Source: Anopheles merus (lineage: Eukaryota; Arthropoda; Insecta; Diptera; Culicidae). From it: 64,000 nucleotides of DNA. Both the position numbers and the translations under genes were made by a program. Numbering within the stretch: position 1 is the stretch's first letter; each line of letters starts with the position of its first letter. Below, piece after piece: positions 52,071 to 64,000 of the stretch. Below the pieces are notes generated by a model that did not search any database, was not told the DNA's origin, and was given only the letters and a program-made list of their open reading frames with translations. The stretch lies in NCBI RefSeq assembly GCF_017562075.2, contig NC_054084.1, forward strand, positions 4,371,501 through 4,435,500, given 5' to 3'.

Positions 52071-52519
52071 AAAAAAATAAAACGGAAACGCATTCGGACG
52101 GATCGCAGATACACACACATGCTTGACATCCATCCTATCCCCAACTTTCACCCACCTTCTAACAGGGTACAAGTAGCGGACGTCCCTAAAGAAGAACGAT
52201 GGCTTAGTTGGTTCGCTGGTGCAATACTAAGAGACAGAGAGAGAGAGCGAGAGAGCGCGTATAAAAAGGATCAACAAGCAACAAGGTGGGGTATGGTGGT
52301 GAGACGTCCGGAAGGCGACGAGGACAGCAAGAATCAAAGCAATACTATAAAGTAGCTAATGCAACGCGACAAGGATACCTACTTTAAATTTATAAGGGCT
52401 ACAGATGTTTGTAAATTATTATTCCTCCATTTTCCGACAGCTCTCTCGCTCTCTTCTCTGCTTTGGAAATTAGTTTTCAAGTAGCGTCCTATATTCTTTA
52501 GTGAACTGTACAGTGAGTT

Positions 52520-52527
52520 TGTAAATA
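52520..52527 (+). promoter_or_regulatory. Pumilio-type element TGTAAATA in the en 3' UTR
   Basis: An exact match to the PUM consensus UGUANAUA, 450 nt after the stop codon. Pumilio proteins repress or destabilise target mRNAs (known). Use in this transcript is inference. Confidence 0.4.
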
Positions 52528-53203
52528 TAAAGAGAGAGCAAGTTTTTAGCAGTGTTTAGAGCAAAACGACAAACCTAACCAGTTGAGGGGTTTCCTTTCC
52601 TATTTAGAGTAGAAAACAGAAATCATTGCAAAACATAAAAAGATCGTTAAAATGCCTCAAAATGGTTTCAATCATCAAAAGCAAAAGGGGGGGGGGGAGT
52701 TTAAGGCATCTACAAAAATGTTTCTCACTAGAGTGTTCCGTGCACCAGCATTAAAGAGTTCTGTGTAAAAGTTGCAATTTTTAATCGTTCTCTCGAGTAG
52801 GAAAAGAAAGTAGGAAGCGTAGCACATTAAGCAAAATGCAAGTATTATATTATCTCTAATTATATCCTACCCATATAAAAGAATATATACATAAAGAGAG
52901 AGACAGAGAGAACCCTCCTAGCAAGTATGAAGAGAGTTGTTTTGCTGAATGTGTTTAGGCCGGCGCGTTTAGAGTGCGCCATTTAGCGTCCATGGCAAAC
53001 AAACAAGTTAAGCAGTTACGTATGTATTGTAAATTTATTATGAAAACACCGCGTATATTGTACAACAACTAAAAACCACCACGGTACTAGTGCGTAAGTG
53101 AACAGAAAACATGGACAGCTACAATATAGAAACACAAATACATACACACTCACACACACACTTTTGCACACTCTCATGTGATATCGCGAATGAAGCAGTA
53201 AAA

Positions 53204-53209
53204 ATTAAA
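53204..53209 (+). terminator. Candidate polyadenylation signal ATTAAA
   Basis: The commonest variant of AATAAA, near the end of the AT-rich 3' UTR and followed within 60 bases by T-rich sequence. A second ATTAAA at 52750-52755 could give a shorter transcript. Confidence 0.35.
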
Positions 53210-56200
53210 GTATGAAAATCTAATATTCAAATCGAAAACAGTCAAGAGTTTATGCTTTTATTTACTATTGATGAACCAATCCGGTATTATATCACACAAG
53301 AAACGCTGTTGCTGGTTTTTTACACTCCAAACGACTTCACTTCGCTATGCAGATTGGCTGGGCTTTTTTTTTCGCTATCGATCCAAACTTCTGTTTTATT
53401 GGCATTGGCTAATCATGTTTTCCCTTCCTCGTGCTGTTACCTTCCTCTCGTTCACAGCCTCTCGAAATGCTCCACAAGCCTCGAAACTCCTGTGAAGAAG
53501 TGATCCGAGCGCTGTGCTCACTGTTGTTGCCCAATCCGGCCACTAAATGCTACCGTTTACCGATCCGAAGGGGCCCCCTCCCGAAATGCTGTAAATTCCA
53601 GTAGCAAAGCCAGTGGCGATTGAAAACATCCACCGAACGGGGGGTGAAAGGGAAGAGGAGAACGAGGAAAATTTGAATATAATATTCCAAGTGCACCCCC
53701 ATTTCGTAAGCAGCGGGCAGTCAATTAATCAACGCCGGTTGAGCTCAACTGTGTGGCGAGAGCCTCACAATTCGAGACAATAGCATTTCGGGGCGGGGAA
53801 GGTGTGCACTCGGTGTGCCGTCCAAACCGGCTGGGGTTGAGCTGTTGAGATGCAAAGAAAACCGAACCGATACAGTTGATTTTGCAAACCGAAGATGGGA
53901 GTACGGAGGGGGAAGGAAAAACCTTGCCAAAGGTGTGTGAAATGGAGGAAAGCACTCTCGTGTAGCTTCTGTTTTGGTGGCCGTTTTGTTTTTCGAGAGT
54001 GCCTTATGAAATGCACCCGTGGTAGTGTTTGCTTTTGGTTTACCAACAACACAAAACATTCCAGCACGAACGCTTCGCGAAGGGTTCGAGCGAATGAAGC
54101 GCCTCTTTTTGTGGATGGAATTGCCAGTAGCAAATTCCGAGGGGGGGGGGGAGCGTTGGCGATTTGCGCCTCGAATTGTGCTCGAATTGAAGGATGAAAC
54201 TGTTTTGCCTGCAGCGAACGATCGAGTGTCCACCATTTTGTAATTAATAAGATCACTCGAGGGTCGAGGGTATAATTAGCATAAGCAGATTTTGGAGATG
54301 GAAACGATCGACTAGAAAGGGGAAGGTAGGTGATGATGATGATCACGATCGCTCAACAGTCTGTGTAAGGTCGTTAGCAAACGAATGAAAATCGACTTTG
54401 ATGTAGCTGATGTGCTTCATGGTATTTGCCAAAATGATGTGAGTACCACCATAAGTCTGGCAATACGATCTTGATGGTTGTAAACTCCTTTAAGACTCAA
54501 TGAACCATTTTCAAAGTGACGATCTTTGCCAATTTTCGACAGCTTCTCTAGAACACCATTTCCTTTCAACAGTTTCACCGCAGATCGCATGATAGATTGA
54601 CCAGTCGCTCCACCCATTCAGTCTTTCGTGCCTTATACCTTATCATGTCGTGTGGATCGGAACGGAAAAAAGGTATTTCCTAAGCACACCGGCTCGATGC
54701 ACACCGATATGATCAAACAAGCAAAACTATCCCAATGGCAACCGTTTATGCTTAATGATTAACCGTTTAATTAACAAACAAAGTCTAATGAGACCAAACC
54801 TAGCGACGATGTGGGCCAACCGAAATCCGGTATGAATTTCCCCTCTTTCCCGGAAGCAAATGTAAGGTGAATTTTAGGGTAGAGTCGAAAGAAAGATACA
54901 AACTGGCAAGAGTCTGTTTGAATCTGCTTTGCTTGCACCTTCATGCCGGACGATCAGTGGAACGTTTGGACTGCACCCTAAAACCACCCTAAAGCAAGTA
55001 GAAAGGCATGATGACGACGACGGCATTGATGATGATGGCAAGGATGATGAGCCAGTGCTAAACGGTTTCTCTCTGTCTTTGTTACGGTCTTTGTCTCTCC
55101 CTATCTTGCTTCTCCCAACGAAGGGTCAGCAGCCGGCGCGGGGTCGAGATGATTAATGGAGTGTAATGGTTTATTCATGGTGGACATAAGGCAGCGAATT
55201 TGGTTCTGATTTAATTAATTGGACAGCATATTTAGCTGCCTTTGTTTCCCGGGATGGTTATGATGGTTTTGGGTTTTGGTTCGGATGGTTTGCATTCGTG
55301 GCGAGGCTTGATTGAATTTCCTATCGAGTGATGATAATGTGTGGCATTAATCAGAATCAAATGAGGTCCCAAGCTCATGGCTGGAAGGAACGATTATGAA
55401 TGATTTGCTTCATTTACCAGCGTTTTATACCCAAATATACCCAAGATAAATGAATACAAACCTCATCTTTAAATACTTTTGTTTGCTCTCCTCCTCTGAT
55501 TTAAATCCACTTTAGCTGAGAGCATTGTACATGTCGTTCAGAACGCGTCCCTTATTCTTTCATTACCATACTTGACCCAAGTAGCAAACACTTTGGATTG
55601 TCATTATCCCGGCGTGCCCATATTACATCACACCGTGTGCGCTTATTGAACGATTCGTTCCAGTTTAAAGACTCGACTCACTTGAACGCTGTCCAGCACA
55701 CAATCAATATGCAACCCTAGATGACAACCCCGTCCGTCCAAGCTTTAGCGAAACATTTGCAGTCGGATTTTATTACGCTCAACCCATTCCCCCCACCCCA
55801 GCGAGCGCATCCTGTGAGTTGGAGAATTTCAATTAAATTGTTTGAAATTGAACCCCCGGTGCGCGCGTACTGCGTTCAGGGTTGAATGAAGCAAATCCTT
55901 TTTGCATGTCAGCGGTGGTGCTGCCGAGAGTGGACACTATCATTTTCATGGCAAAGTGAATGTTTCAAACTGGATCAAGTGGAGGAGTCTGTTTGAATAT
56001 TATCGAGCATAAAACGTGGCTTTATGCATTTTCGTTCGATTGTTCAATCCAGCATTCGTTTGGGATTGGAAAGTAAATTGATAGTAAATAAGCATTTTCG
56101 TTGCGGTGCTGTAGTTTACTCAAAATGAAACACCGTTCGCCTTCTCACTTCCTTCTATGAGCACGCTCAAAGCCACACTTCAAGAACACGTTCACTTCCG

Positions 56201-59200
56201 GTGGCAGTATTACTCACAAGATCACCGAAACCGACGACATTCGCTAAAGGATGATTATGATCGTTCGCAGCCTTCGCAGCAATCGTAAATAAATCCGCAA
56301 ACTCCATCACCATCGGCCCCCACCAACACGAGAGTGCACTCCGTGTGTCCGACAAAAAGGTGACACCAACCAAACCCAAAACACATCATTCGACACACCA
56401 TTCCCGAGCGTTTGCGTTTGTGTGCACCTGATTCGAACATCCCTTAACCCGATCCTGCCGGGATTAGAAGTCGGCGGTTTTGCAAGGGAATAATCCTAAT
56501 TTATGTGCCCACTTCCTATCACAGCCAACAACAACAATAACATGCGGAACGACAACAACAGAAGACCGCATGCACAAAAAGGTAGAAAACGACCTGCGAA
56601 AACAGGCCCCAGAAATGTGATCATTTCGCATCGATAATCTTTTGCGTTGACGTTTTGCTGCTGCTCGTGCGGCTCCGTGGTTCGGTGTGCTGCGAGAGGC
56701 CAGAGCAGCCTCTCGGCTTTGGCTTGATTGGTTCACGGATTTCCTTGATCCGATTGCGGGGCTACCGTTTCTTTTTGCTCCGTGTGTTTGTGGTCTGCTG
56801 TAGGCTGATTCATCCGTCCCCGGCCGCGGAGTCCGTGGCTACGGAAAACGGTAGCAATCGGTACAGTTGTTCCACTTTGCATACCACCCAGGTCGTATCG
56901 TCGTATCGGGCCCCGGTAAAGGTATTTTGGAATAAATTTGCCGCTCTTGAGCACTTGTCCTCCTTTCGTGGGTTCGTCGGTGGAGGAATCGATTTATTTG
57001 CCGGAGTGGAGTGGAAACCAACTGGGCTGAATGATAAACGGGAGCGAGATTCATTAGGGAAGGGATTGCCATGGAGCTTAGTTGGTGGTTAATAAAATTG
57101 CTCATGTAGGAGAAGTAGGTGAGATTTGAGTGTTTTAGTAGAAGAGTCTTTCTATTATTTCATATTTTTATCTCTTGTGACGTTTGCTTCTTCGCTCTCA
57201 ACTTGTTTCTAAATATGAAAAGCTCCTGACGTCTGTTCTTTTGTTTCCTCTTTGCTGTCTAAATATGTATTCCCCAGAGAGTCGCTCTTCGTCGTGTGGC
57301 AAAATAGATTCTTACCACTTGCAAGACATTTTTTGCCAGTCATCTGCATGCTCTTTTCATTCACATCCTTTCTCCTCTGTCACATGGTTTCCTTTATTTT
57401 GATCCTTTGCTCAAAACAATGCTCAAGACAGGTAGCAAACGGTTGAAAGAGTTATGAAAAATTGCAATCTTTAAGGAAGCAACAAGTAAAAGAATGAGGA
57501 TTTAGCTGCAAAACGGATTGTTAGAACCGATTGAACCAATTGGACAGACAAGCATTCGAAATGGATCACACCCTGGAGACAGTCTGGAGTAGTGTTTACA
57601 GGGTAGAAAGGATTAAAAGTCTATGGAATGTGAATTGAAACCATAAAAATAGAACAATTCAGTAGCATCATTAATTTTACCACACTTTAAAGAAGATCAT
57701 TATTCATTTCTGGGATGGTTTTGTTTTGTTTTGTGTTGTAATATTTCTACACAATTCTGAAAAAACACAACAGAAAAGAGTTTTCAGTAGAGGACACACA
57801 CACACAGCATTCATATCTTCATATAATATTTTATCTGTGAATATTTTGCATTCTTAGAAGTGATCGTATTTGAATACGCTTGACTGGAAAACAAATCTCA
57901 CCACAACAAATCTGTACAAAGAAGCACTAAGTTCAACGCTATCAATATCACACGCAGAAGCTATCAAACGCACATAAAACGTTCCATCTGCCACGAAACA
58001 TCAGCGGACAGATTAATCATTCGTCATCGTCGAGTGGCGGCAGGAATTCTTTTCATGCTTCCGCTTCGTGTTTGTCTCTGCCACTGCACCACTTGTGTAA
58101 GCAACATCTTCCCTATGCAATTCATCGCCCCCACACCCACTCGCCCATTCGGCGCGATTAGTGGAGACACTTTGGCTAATTAGCTCAGGAAAATCGCTTC
58201 CATGCGGCGCTTTTCACGACTTTTGTCACAAATTTCCATCGAATTCGGGAGCGAGCAAGAGAGAGATTTTCGCTTTTGATCATCACGGAGCTGTCTCGCG
58301 ATCCTCCTGGAATGGCCTGCGGTGTGTGCGAGGGGAAGGAATAATAAAGCACGAATTCCAATCGCTTCCCGCGCAAGAGCCACTTTGTTTGTTTGTGTTA
58401 TGTGTGTTTCCTTCTAAATTAATTATAGCGCTGCCTTTTCCAGTCGATTTAGCCACCCCTTGGATTTTCCCCTTAGATTGTCGAGCGATCGCAGCCGAAG
58501 CAAGATGAAAGAAATCATCAGCACAAAGGAACGCCGTTGCGCACGAAAGAGGGTACGTTCAATTTCCAAATTGGAGGCCACTACTGCAAAGGGAACTTTA
58601 TGGATGATGAGCCGACCACTCGTCAACTGGCTTCTCATTAAGTGTGCACGATTTGTCTCATTATTTTCACCGCCGCTTCCGTCCACGGCGGGCTCCCGTT
58701 CGCTTGGTGTGGCGTTTTGGCGTCTGTTAGCACCGCGCGGCGGCTGTTGGCGGCTCATTAGCGACAAAATTGTGTGTGCGAGTGGAGTGTCACAGGGGGG
58801 GTTTTTTTGTCCCTCTTTGACTGTGTTGTTGTTTAGTGGGCAAAACTTCAAAAGTGCGCACAGCTCGTGCTAATTTCGCCATCCATCCATTTGGTAGATG
58901 CTTTTTTGCTTTGTTGGCGCGGTTTACGAGTATGGGTTTTGCTAAACGCCAGCCTAATTCCTTCTCACGCAATGGATCGTTGGCAATTCAATCGTCACCT
59001 TAGCAGCGGCAGAAAGAGCAACACGGAGGACATTCTGCATCGAAATGGAGCAAAGTGTTTGCTTGCGGCGGTCCTGGTCGGAAAGGTGGCGAAAAGTCAA
59101 CGAGTACTTCCGTCACCTGTCCGGGAGTGTGGATGATACGACGAAGCGGATTTTCTCACCATCCGGCTGAATTGGTTGAGAGGACAGGGGAGGGGGTGGG

Positions 59201-60832
59201 CGGTAGAAGAGTGACAAACACGGGACGTACCGCTCCGTTAGTAATCTGTCATTAATTAGTCAGCGCACGTTTCAATTCAACCTCCGCAAACTGCACACCG
59301 CAAACGACACAAATGACAATCTTAAAAAAGCCAAATACACGACCGGCTGTCTCGATATTTTTGCCACCCAAAAAAGGAACCTCCCGACGCACTCACACAC
59401 ACACACACGTACGTACGATCGTGACGGTCTCGATTCCGATTCCGAGGACACAGATAAGCAACACACTCGCGCCGCTTTATGGTCATGACAGTTTGTCCGC
59501 CACAACACGACTCTTCGCTCCCTTCCTACCATTCAGCGAAAGTGTGAACAAAAATTCCGTTAGAAAATGCAATCCCATTGCACGGCGGGAGAAAAAGAAC
59601 ACGACAAGAAGAAAAAAAACAACCGCAATTTTCCCGGGAAAAGTGCTTTCCACAGCGTCTCACGGGCAGTCGGCGCAGGCGGCATTTTGCGCAAAAGGGA
59701 TCCTGCGCCTCCGTTCAGGCCCACAATCATTTGCTTCAATTAAAATTACATTTCACGTGCGGGGTTAGCGCTAATTAGAAAATCTATATCAAACGACTAG
59801 ACGCGGGCGGTGGACAAGGGCAAGCGGGGAGCAGGAATTTTATTCAATGAAACACACACACACACTTCGTGTGAGATCGTGTGCGCGTTTGCTGTACGTG
59901 TACGATTGTTGTTACGAATGATGCCGATGGGAAGGAGCGCGACATAGATTCCTTCAAGCGATTGCTCTATGAGGCCAATTTTTCTGTCAGCAGAATCGGA
60001 TGGCCAACTGATGTGAAGCTGACGTCAGAAAGGAATTTCTACTTGCAAACAAATCATACTACAAAACTCCTAATCACCACAAATGGTGCAAATTTGCAAA
60101 CTACCTTCATTTGTCTCAATTTGCTGGCAATTCTAATCTTCTCTCTTGCCCTCTTCTGTCATTAAATCAGCATCAGCCGGCGGTTTGTTTGCAAAACGTC
60201 CCAGCAAGGTGCGATCGCTTGCGGGATGATTCAAGCCCGAAAATGCGTTTCCCATCAAAGCATGCACTGGACCGATTTGCTCACATTCCTTTCTCATCAT
60301 CGCGCGGCCGGATGACGCATCCTGACGAATCTGTGCTCATCAAAAACTGCAACCACAAGCGTTTAACGCCATCGAGGCTAGCGATGGTAAAAGAAGAAGG
60401 AAAAATAACCCCAAAACCGCTTCATCCCCGAAAAGCGATCCGCCAGTCCCCAGTTACGATCGATCGGTCGTAAACATAAACACAAGCCAACGCGCGGAGT
60501 CAGTGCACAACACTGCCATGGTAACGCGCATCGGCCTGCTCGGTCTAACTCCAAAAACGCCAAACACAGCAAGCAAGCGAGGGGAGAAGGCAAAAAAGGG
60601 CCAAATGGTTTTCTTTTACCACTGTGCTCCATCGCAAGGGAGCGTGAGCGTGGAAAGGGAAGCGAATGGAGGGGCGGTGAGAAAAACATCAACTCTAGCA
60701 GGCAGCTCAGTTACTCAGGGCGGAGGAGAGGGGAAGTGGAGTGGAGCGCTGGCAGTAAGACGAACGGGTGTCGAAGCAAAGCAAAGCAAAGAAGCAAAAA
60801 TCGACGTGTGTGGTCCTCATTTCTCTCACCAT

Positions 60833-60850
60833 AGCTCGAGCTCGAGCTCG
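60833..60850. repeat. (AGCTCG)3 self-complementary repeat
   Basis: Three AGCTCG units give overlapping CGAGCTCG palindromes, followed directly by the palindrome TCGTTCGAACGA. Confidence 0.8.
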
Positions 60851-60940
60851 TTCGAACGATGGGCGAAAGGGGTGAACATAAGAGAGAGAGAGGGTAAGAG
60901 GGTGGGAAGCCTTGGCGCAGCTCGCGATTGCACTCGTGCG

Positions 60941-60943
<3 letters not shown>

Positions 60944-61016
<73 letters not shown>
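60944..61016 (+). repeat. (TG)36 microsatellite
   Basis: About 73 bases of perfect alternating TG, followed closely by GCGCGCGC. It is the longest simple repeat in the window and Z-DNA-prone. Confidence 0.95.
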
Positions 61017-61019
<3 letters not shown>

Positions 61020-64000
61020 TGCGCGCGCTCTGCGTGTTGTCTTTTTCGCGCTTCACCGTTTTCTGCGCAGCCTCCCGCTTTTTGTTGCGTCTGCGAGGTT
61101 TTTGAGCTCGGAGGTTTGTCCTGCTCTTTTAGCTCGGGTTGGGCCAGTGGATTGCTCTCGAAATGGCACGACGAAGCGGGGGCCAGGGCTGCTCGCGATC
61201 TCTCGAGCGGGATGTGGGGTGGATTTTGCCTGAAAATGACTGGGCGCACTCATGAGCGTGGCGGCGTTCGGCGTGCGAGGGTTTCAAGTGATCGTTGGGA
61301 GTAATGTATGCATTAGTGTACCGTGTGCCATATAATCATTACACGAGAAGAATAAATAAACGATCGCTAGCATACTTTTACGAGTGATTTACGCTGGTGT
61401 GCGTTTGTGTGTGTGTGTGTGTGTTTGCGTGCAGTAATTGATTTGAATTTAAAGACGCTCGTTCGACGTTTGCTGCAGCGCTGCGTTTATCGGGTCTTTG
61501 ATATTGGGAATTTATTCGGCTAGAAAACGTGATGGAAAGTTTGTTTCCCCATAGCCTCATAATGAGCATCATTTAGCCGATTACGACTCATCTCATTACA
61601 CCTCTGCATTGTTTGATCGTGTCACCCCGCTGGTGCTGGTCTATATCTACCCTCCTAGCCTCCAGCCCACTGCTCATTATCGATAGCGGAGTGTATGTGA
61701 GTGAACGATGGGGAAGCATTTATCAAGCATCTCCTCCACTTCCTTCCCTCTACCACCATTTGTAACATTCAGCAGTTCTAGGCGACTGATGAATGGGCCC
61801 CCAGATAGACGACTGCTACTAACGACAACGAAGACGACCGACCGAACGACGAATGCATCAAACGCATCCATCCAAATGCATTGCCAGCAGAAGCATCAAC
61901 GATCAACGATCGTCGTTTATTTTTATCGTCAAACGTAAAATAAATAATAAGTCACTAGGCCCCGTTCACCATCGGAACGATCCCGCCTGGGAAATGGGAT
62001 GGGAGCAAATAAATCTACGAAAATCGGTACATCTCATCCTCATCGCCGGCCCGTTTCCGATGCGCTCAAAAAAGGTTGTCAAAGTTCCGAGTATGGATGG
62101 GTCATGTCAAAAGTGAGCTGCCCGAAACGTCATCAAGATCGGGAACGGTTTTGATCTGTATGTGTTTCAGTGGGTCAAGAGCAAGCAGTCTGAGCAGTCG
62201 AGTGACACTTCCGGGAGAGGGAAATGGATCGGTTTCCACTAAACCGGTTCCAACTGCCTGAAGGTTCACGCCTGATGGATGGCAATTAACGCACAAGCCG
62301 AGGGTTTTTTCCGAAAATGTGTAAATTAGAGTGTGAAATATTGCTTTCCGATAAACATAAATAGTGATGTTTTTATCAGGAAGCTTACTGCAAGGAAGTT
62401 CCAGAAAGCTGTCCTCACTATTGGTAGGCAACAGGGAAAAAATATACATCATTGGAACTTAAAAACAAAAAAAAGGCATTGAGATATATTGAGATACACT
62501 TCTGCCAGGTATCCGTCAATGTCGATCCATTTTAATGGCTTTCCAAGGTTAGGTTCAGCCCGAGTTCGGACGACGAGTGAAGGATTGCACCGATGAGACA
62601 TCGTGAAGATTAATTGCGGGTCACTGCAGCCGAAAAAAAACGACCCAACCGAACATTTTGGAAGCTTATTATGAGCTCTTTGTTTCCGGAGACGAAAGTG
62701 ATTCTTTGAGGCGTTGATGTTTCGCTAGGGCACTGTTGAAGTGTAGGCTATTTTTCTTGCTAGATGGATCCGTAGTTCGAGTAGGGTAGATTAGCTCCCG
62801 GTCACGAATCATGCAGGATTAGGCGAGGCACTGGCATGACCTTTCAATAGCTTTGGAGGTAATGAACACATTTTTCAAACGAGTTATTTGAGGGTTTAGG
62901 CTGTTGAACAAGGAAGCAAGGTTTGTTGAGGAGTAACAATGTTAAAGAAATTTAAAAAAAATCAAAGTTAAAATACAAAAATTGATCACATTATTGCGTT
63001 TTTCCCTCAAAAAATAGATCTTAAATAAAACTTCTTTGCTGTGTAAAACATATCCTCTTTTGCCTTCAACTTCAAAATTTGAAGTTTTGAACATTTTGCA
63101 GTCTTATACCATACTTGAACGCACAAAAAACAACACCGTCACAGAAACAACCAGCCAAATGGAAGGAGAAAGTAAATACAAGTGCAAAACAAAATTGAGA
63201 TAACGAGGCAACGGTAACGGGAAAATGGTCGACATCGACACTGTCCTTCCGTCGGTCATGTTCGTTCTTGCGTGATGGTGCTCAAGTAAATGGCACTCGT
63301 AGCATAGCGTTCAAACATTCGCTCTTAATTTGCAACAAAATGGTTCAACTCATTTGTAAACACAAGACAAATAAATTAAAATGAAACAAATATTAGAATA
63401 TGTTGAGGATTTCCTGCTTCAAATGAACAGACAGAATTGCGCTGTAATAAATTCAAAACTCCCTTACTCTTAAAGTCAACCTTTCAACAAAAAGGCAACA
63501 ACATAACCGTCAAGATCACGAACAACCATTTATTCATTCCATAAACGCGTCCCTTAGTATATCGTCCTTGCCTTTTTGTTCTCCACTTCACTGTGATAGC
63601 TTCGTAAGTCATATCGATGGTTAATTAAATTGACCAATAATTAACAACTCTATACTGTCGCACAGTGCAACCGGCCCCCGAGGGCAACAAAACGGCACAG
63701 TGATTCGCCTCCACCGATAAGCCCGCGGTAATGATATATTGAACGTCGCCCATCTTAATAAGTTGTCATTTCAGTCGCGTATCGTTCGTTACCACACACC
63801 AGACTGCCTGCTCCCCGGACCGTCATCGTCGTCGTCATCCGTTTTGGCCAAGAAGGCGATCGAGATACGAACGTGCGATAGCTCGCGATGGACTGTCGCG
63901 GCCACAGAAGGGTTTGAGAAGATTACATTTCAAGCCTCGAACCAACACAGCCACACGGACGGACAGAACGGAACGGAATGGACAGAGATTTCGCTTGAAT

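Larger units (their letters stand above)
52071..53240 (+). other. en: Probable en 3' UTR
   Basis: The 1.1-1.2 kb after the stop is AT-rich, lacks coding potential and contains motifs typical of 3' UTRs. A perfect Pumilio-type TGTAAATA lies at 52520-52527, and weaker TGTAAATT words occur near 52410 and 53028. AATAAA at 52076-52081 is too close to the stop to be the likely main signal. ATTAAA occurs at 52750-52755, followed by GT-rich sequence, and at 53204-53209, followed by a T-rich stretch. A G-run of about 11 interrupts near 52688. The 3' end is therefore uncertain; 53204 is the last plausible signal. Confidence 0.5.
53241..64000. other. Downstream non-coding DNA, no supported gene
   Basis: No second homeobox, and no frame with a recognisable family. 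It contains a GAT/GAC-rich patch (about 55010-55050), an AT-rich block (about 57100-58000), (AGCTCG)3 with nearby palindromes (60833-60850), a GA run (60881-60892), a long (GT)n run (60944-61016) and a markedly AT-rich block (about 62300-63600). The last 250 bases become GC-richer, which could mark another gene beyond the edge. Confidence 0.6.

Noticed and set aside
51555..52172. 205-residue minus-strand frame over exons 2-3
   Set aside because: Shadow of the homeobox coding strand, and it crosses both an intron and UTR.
56415..56445. GTTCGAATC resembling a tRNA B box on the minus strand
   Set aside because: No A box, anticodon arm or acceptor stem could be built around it.
60503..61105. 200-residue plus-strand frame
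   Set aside because: Its C-terminal half is Cys-Val translated from the (TG)36 repeat.
63765..63800. TCAGTC initiator-like sequence near the window end as a promoter of a following gene
   Set aside because: No TATA, the downstream element is offset, and no coding sequence is seen before the window ends. Too weak to call.

Overview
The window is insect nuclear DNA, most likely from an anopheline mosquito. It contains one certain gene, engrailed (en). The assignment rests on a complete three-exon gene on the + strand (45534-52070), whose protein carries every diagnostic engrailed-family block: the eh1 Groucho-binding motif, the WPAW hexapeptide, the EH3 linker, an En-class homeodomain with Gln50, and the conserved C-terminal EH5 block. 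The surrounding sequence fits an insect genome: long stretches without coding sequence, dense CA/GT, GA and trinucleotide microsatellites, and short homopolymers.

Layout. Positions 1 to about 45125 are essentially gene-free DNA upstream of en. Inside it are a GC-rich island (about 27300-28110), many simple repeats, several GAGA/GCCAT clusters that resemble Polycomb-response-element sequence, and one minus-strand reading frame (30349-31185) with a signal peptide and twelve clustered cysteines. That frame is the only other protein-coding candidate I would keep, and I keep it tentatively. A TATA-less initiator-like sequence at 45126 and a leader with two tiny upstream ORFs precede the en start codon. 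Exon 1 (45534-46968) encodes the low-complexity repressor half. A 4.6-kb intron contains a dense block of TAATTA-type homeodomain sites. Exon 2 (51561-51661) and exon 3 (51822-52070) encode the homeodomain, which is split by a 160-bp intron. The 3' UTR is AT-rich and carries a perfect Pumilio-type motif. From about 53240 to the end of the window I see no gene.

How it fits together. In Drosophila, en and its paralogue invected share a large regulatory domain controlled by scattered enhancers and Polycomb response elements. A single homeobox gene set in tens of kilobases of non-coding DNA matches that picture. No second homeobox is visible, so invected, if linked here, lies outside the window. 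Splice sites and protein domains were read directly from the sequence. Regulatory-site calls rest on motif matching by eye and are much less certain. No transposase, reverse transcriptase, tRNA, rRNA or CRISPR array was recognised.
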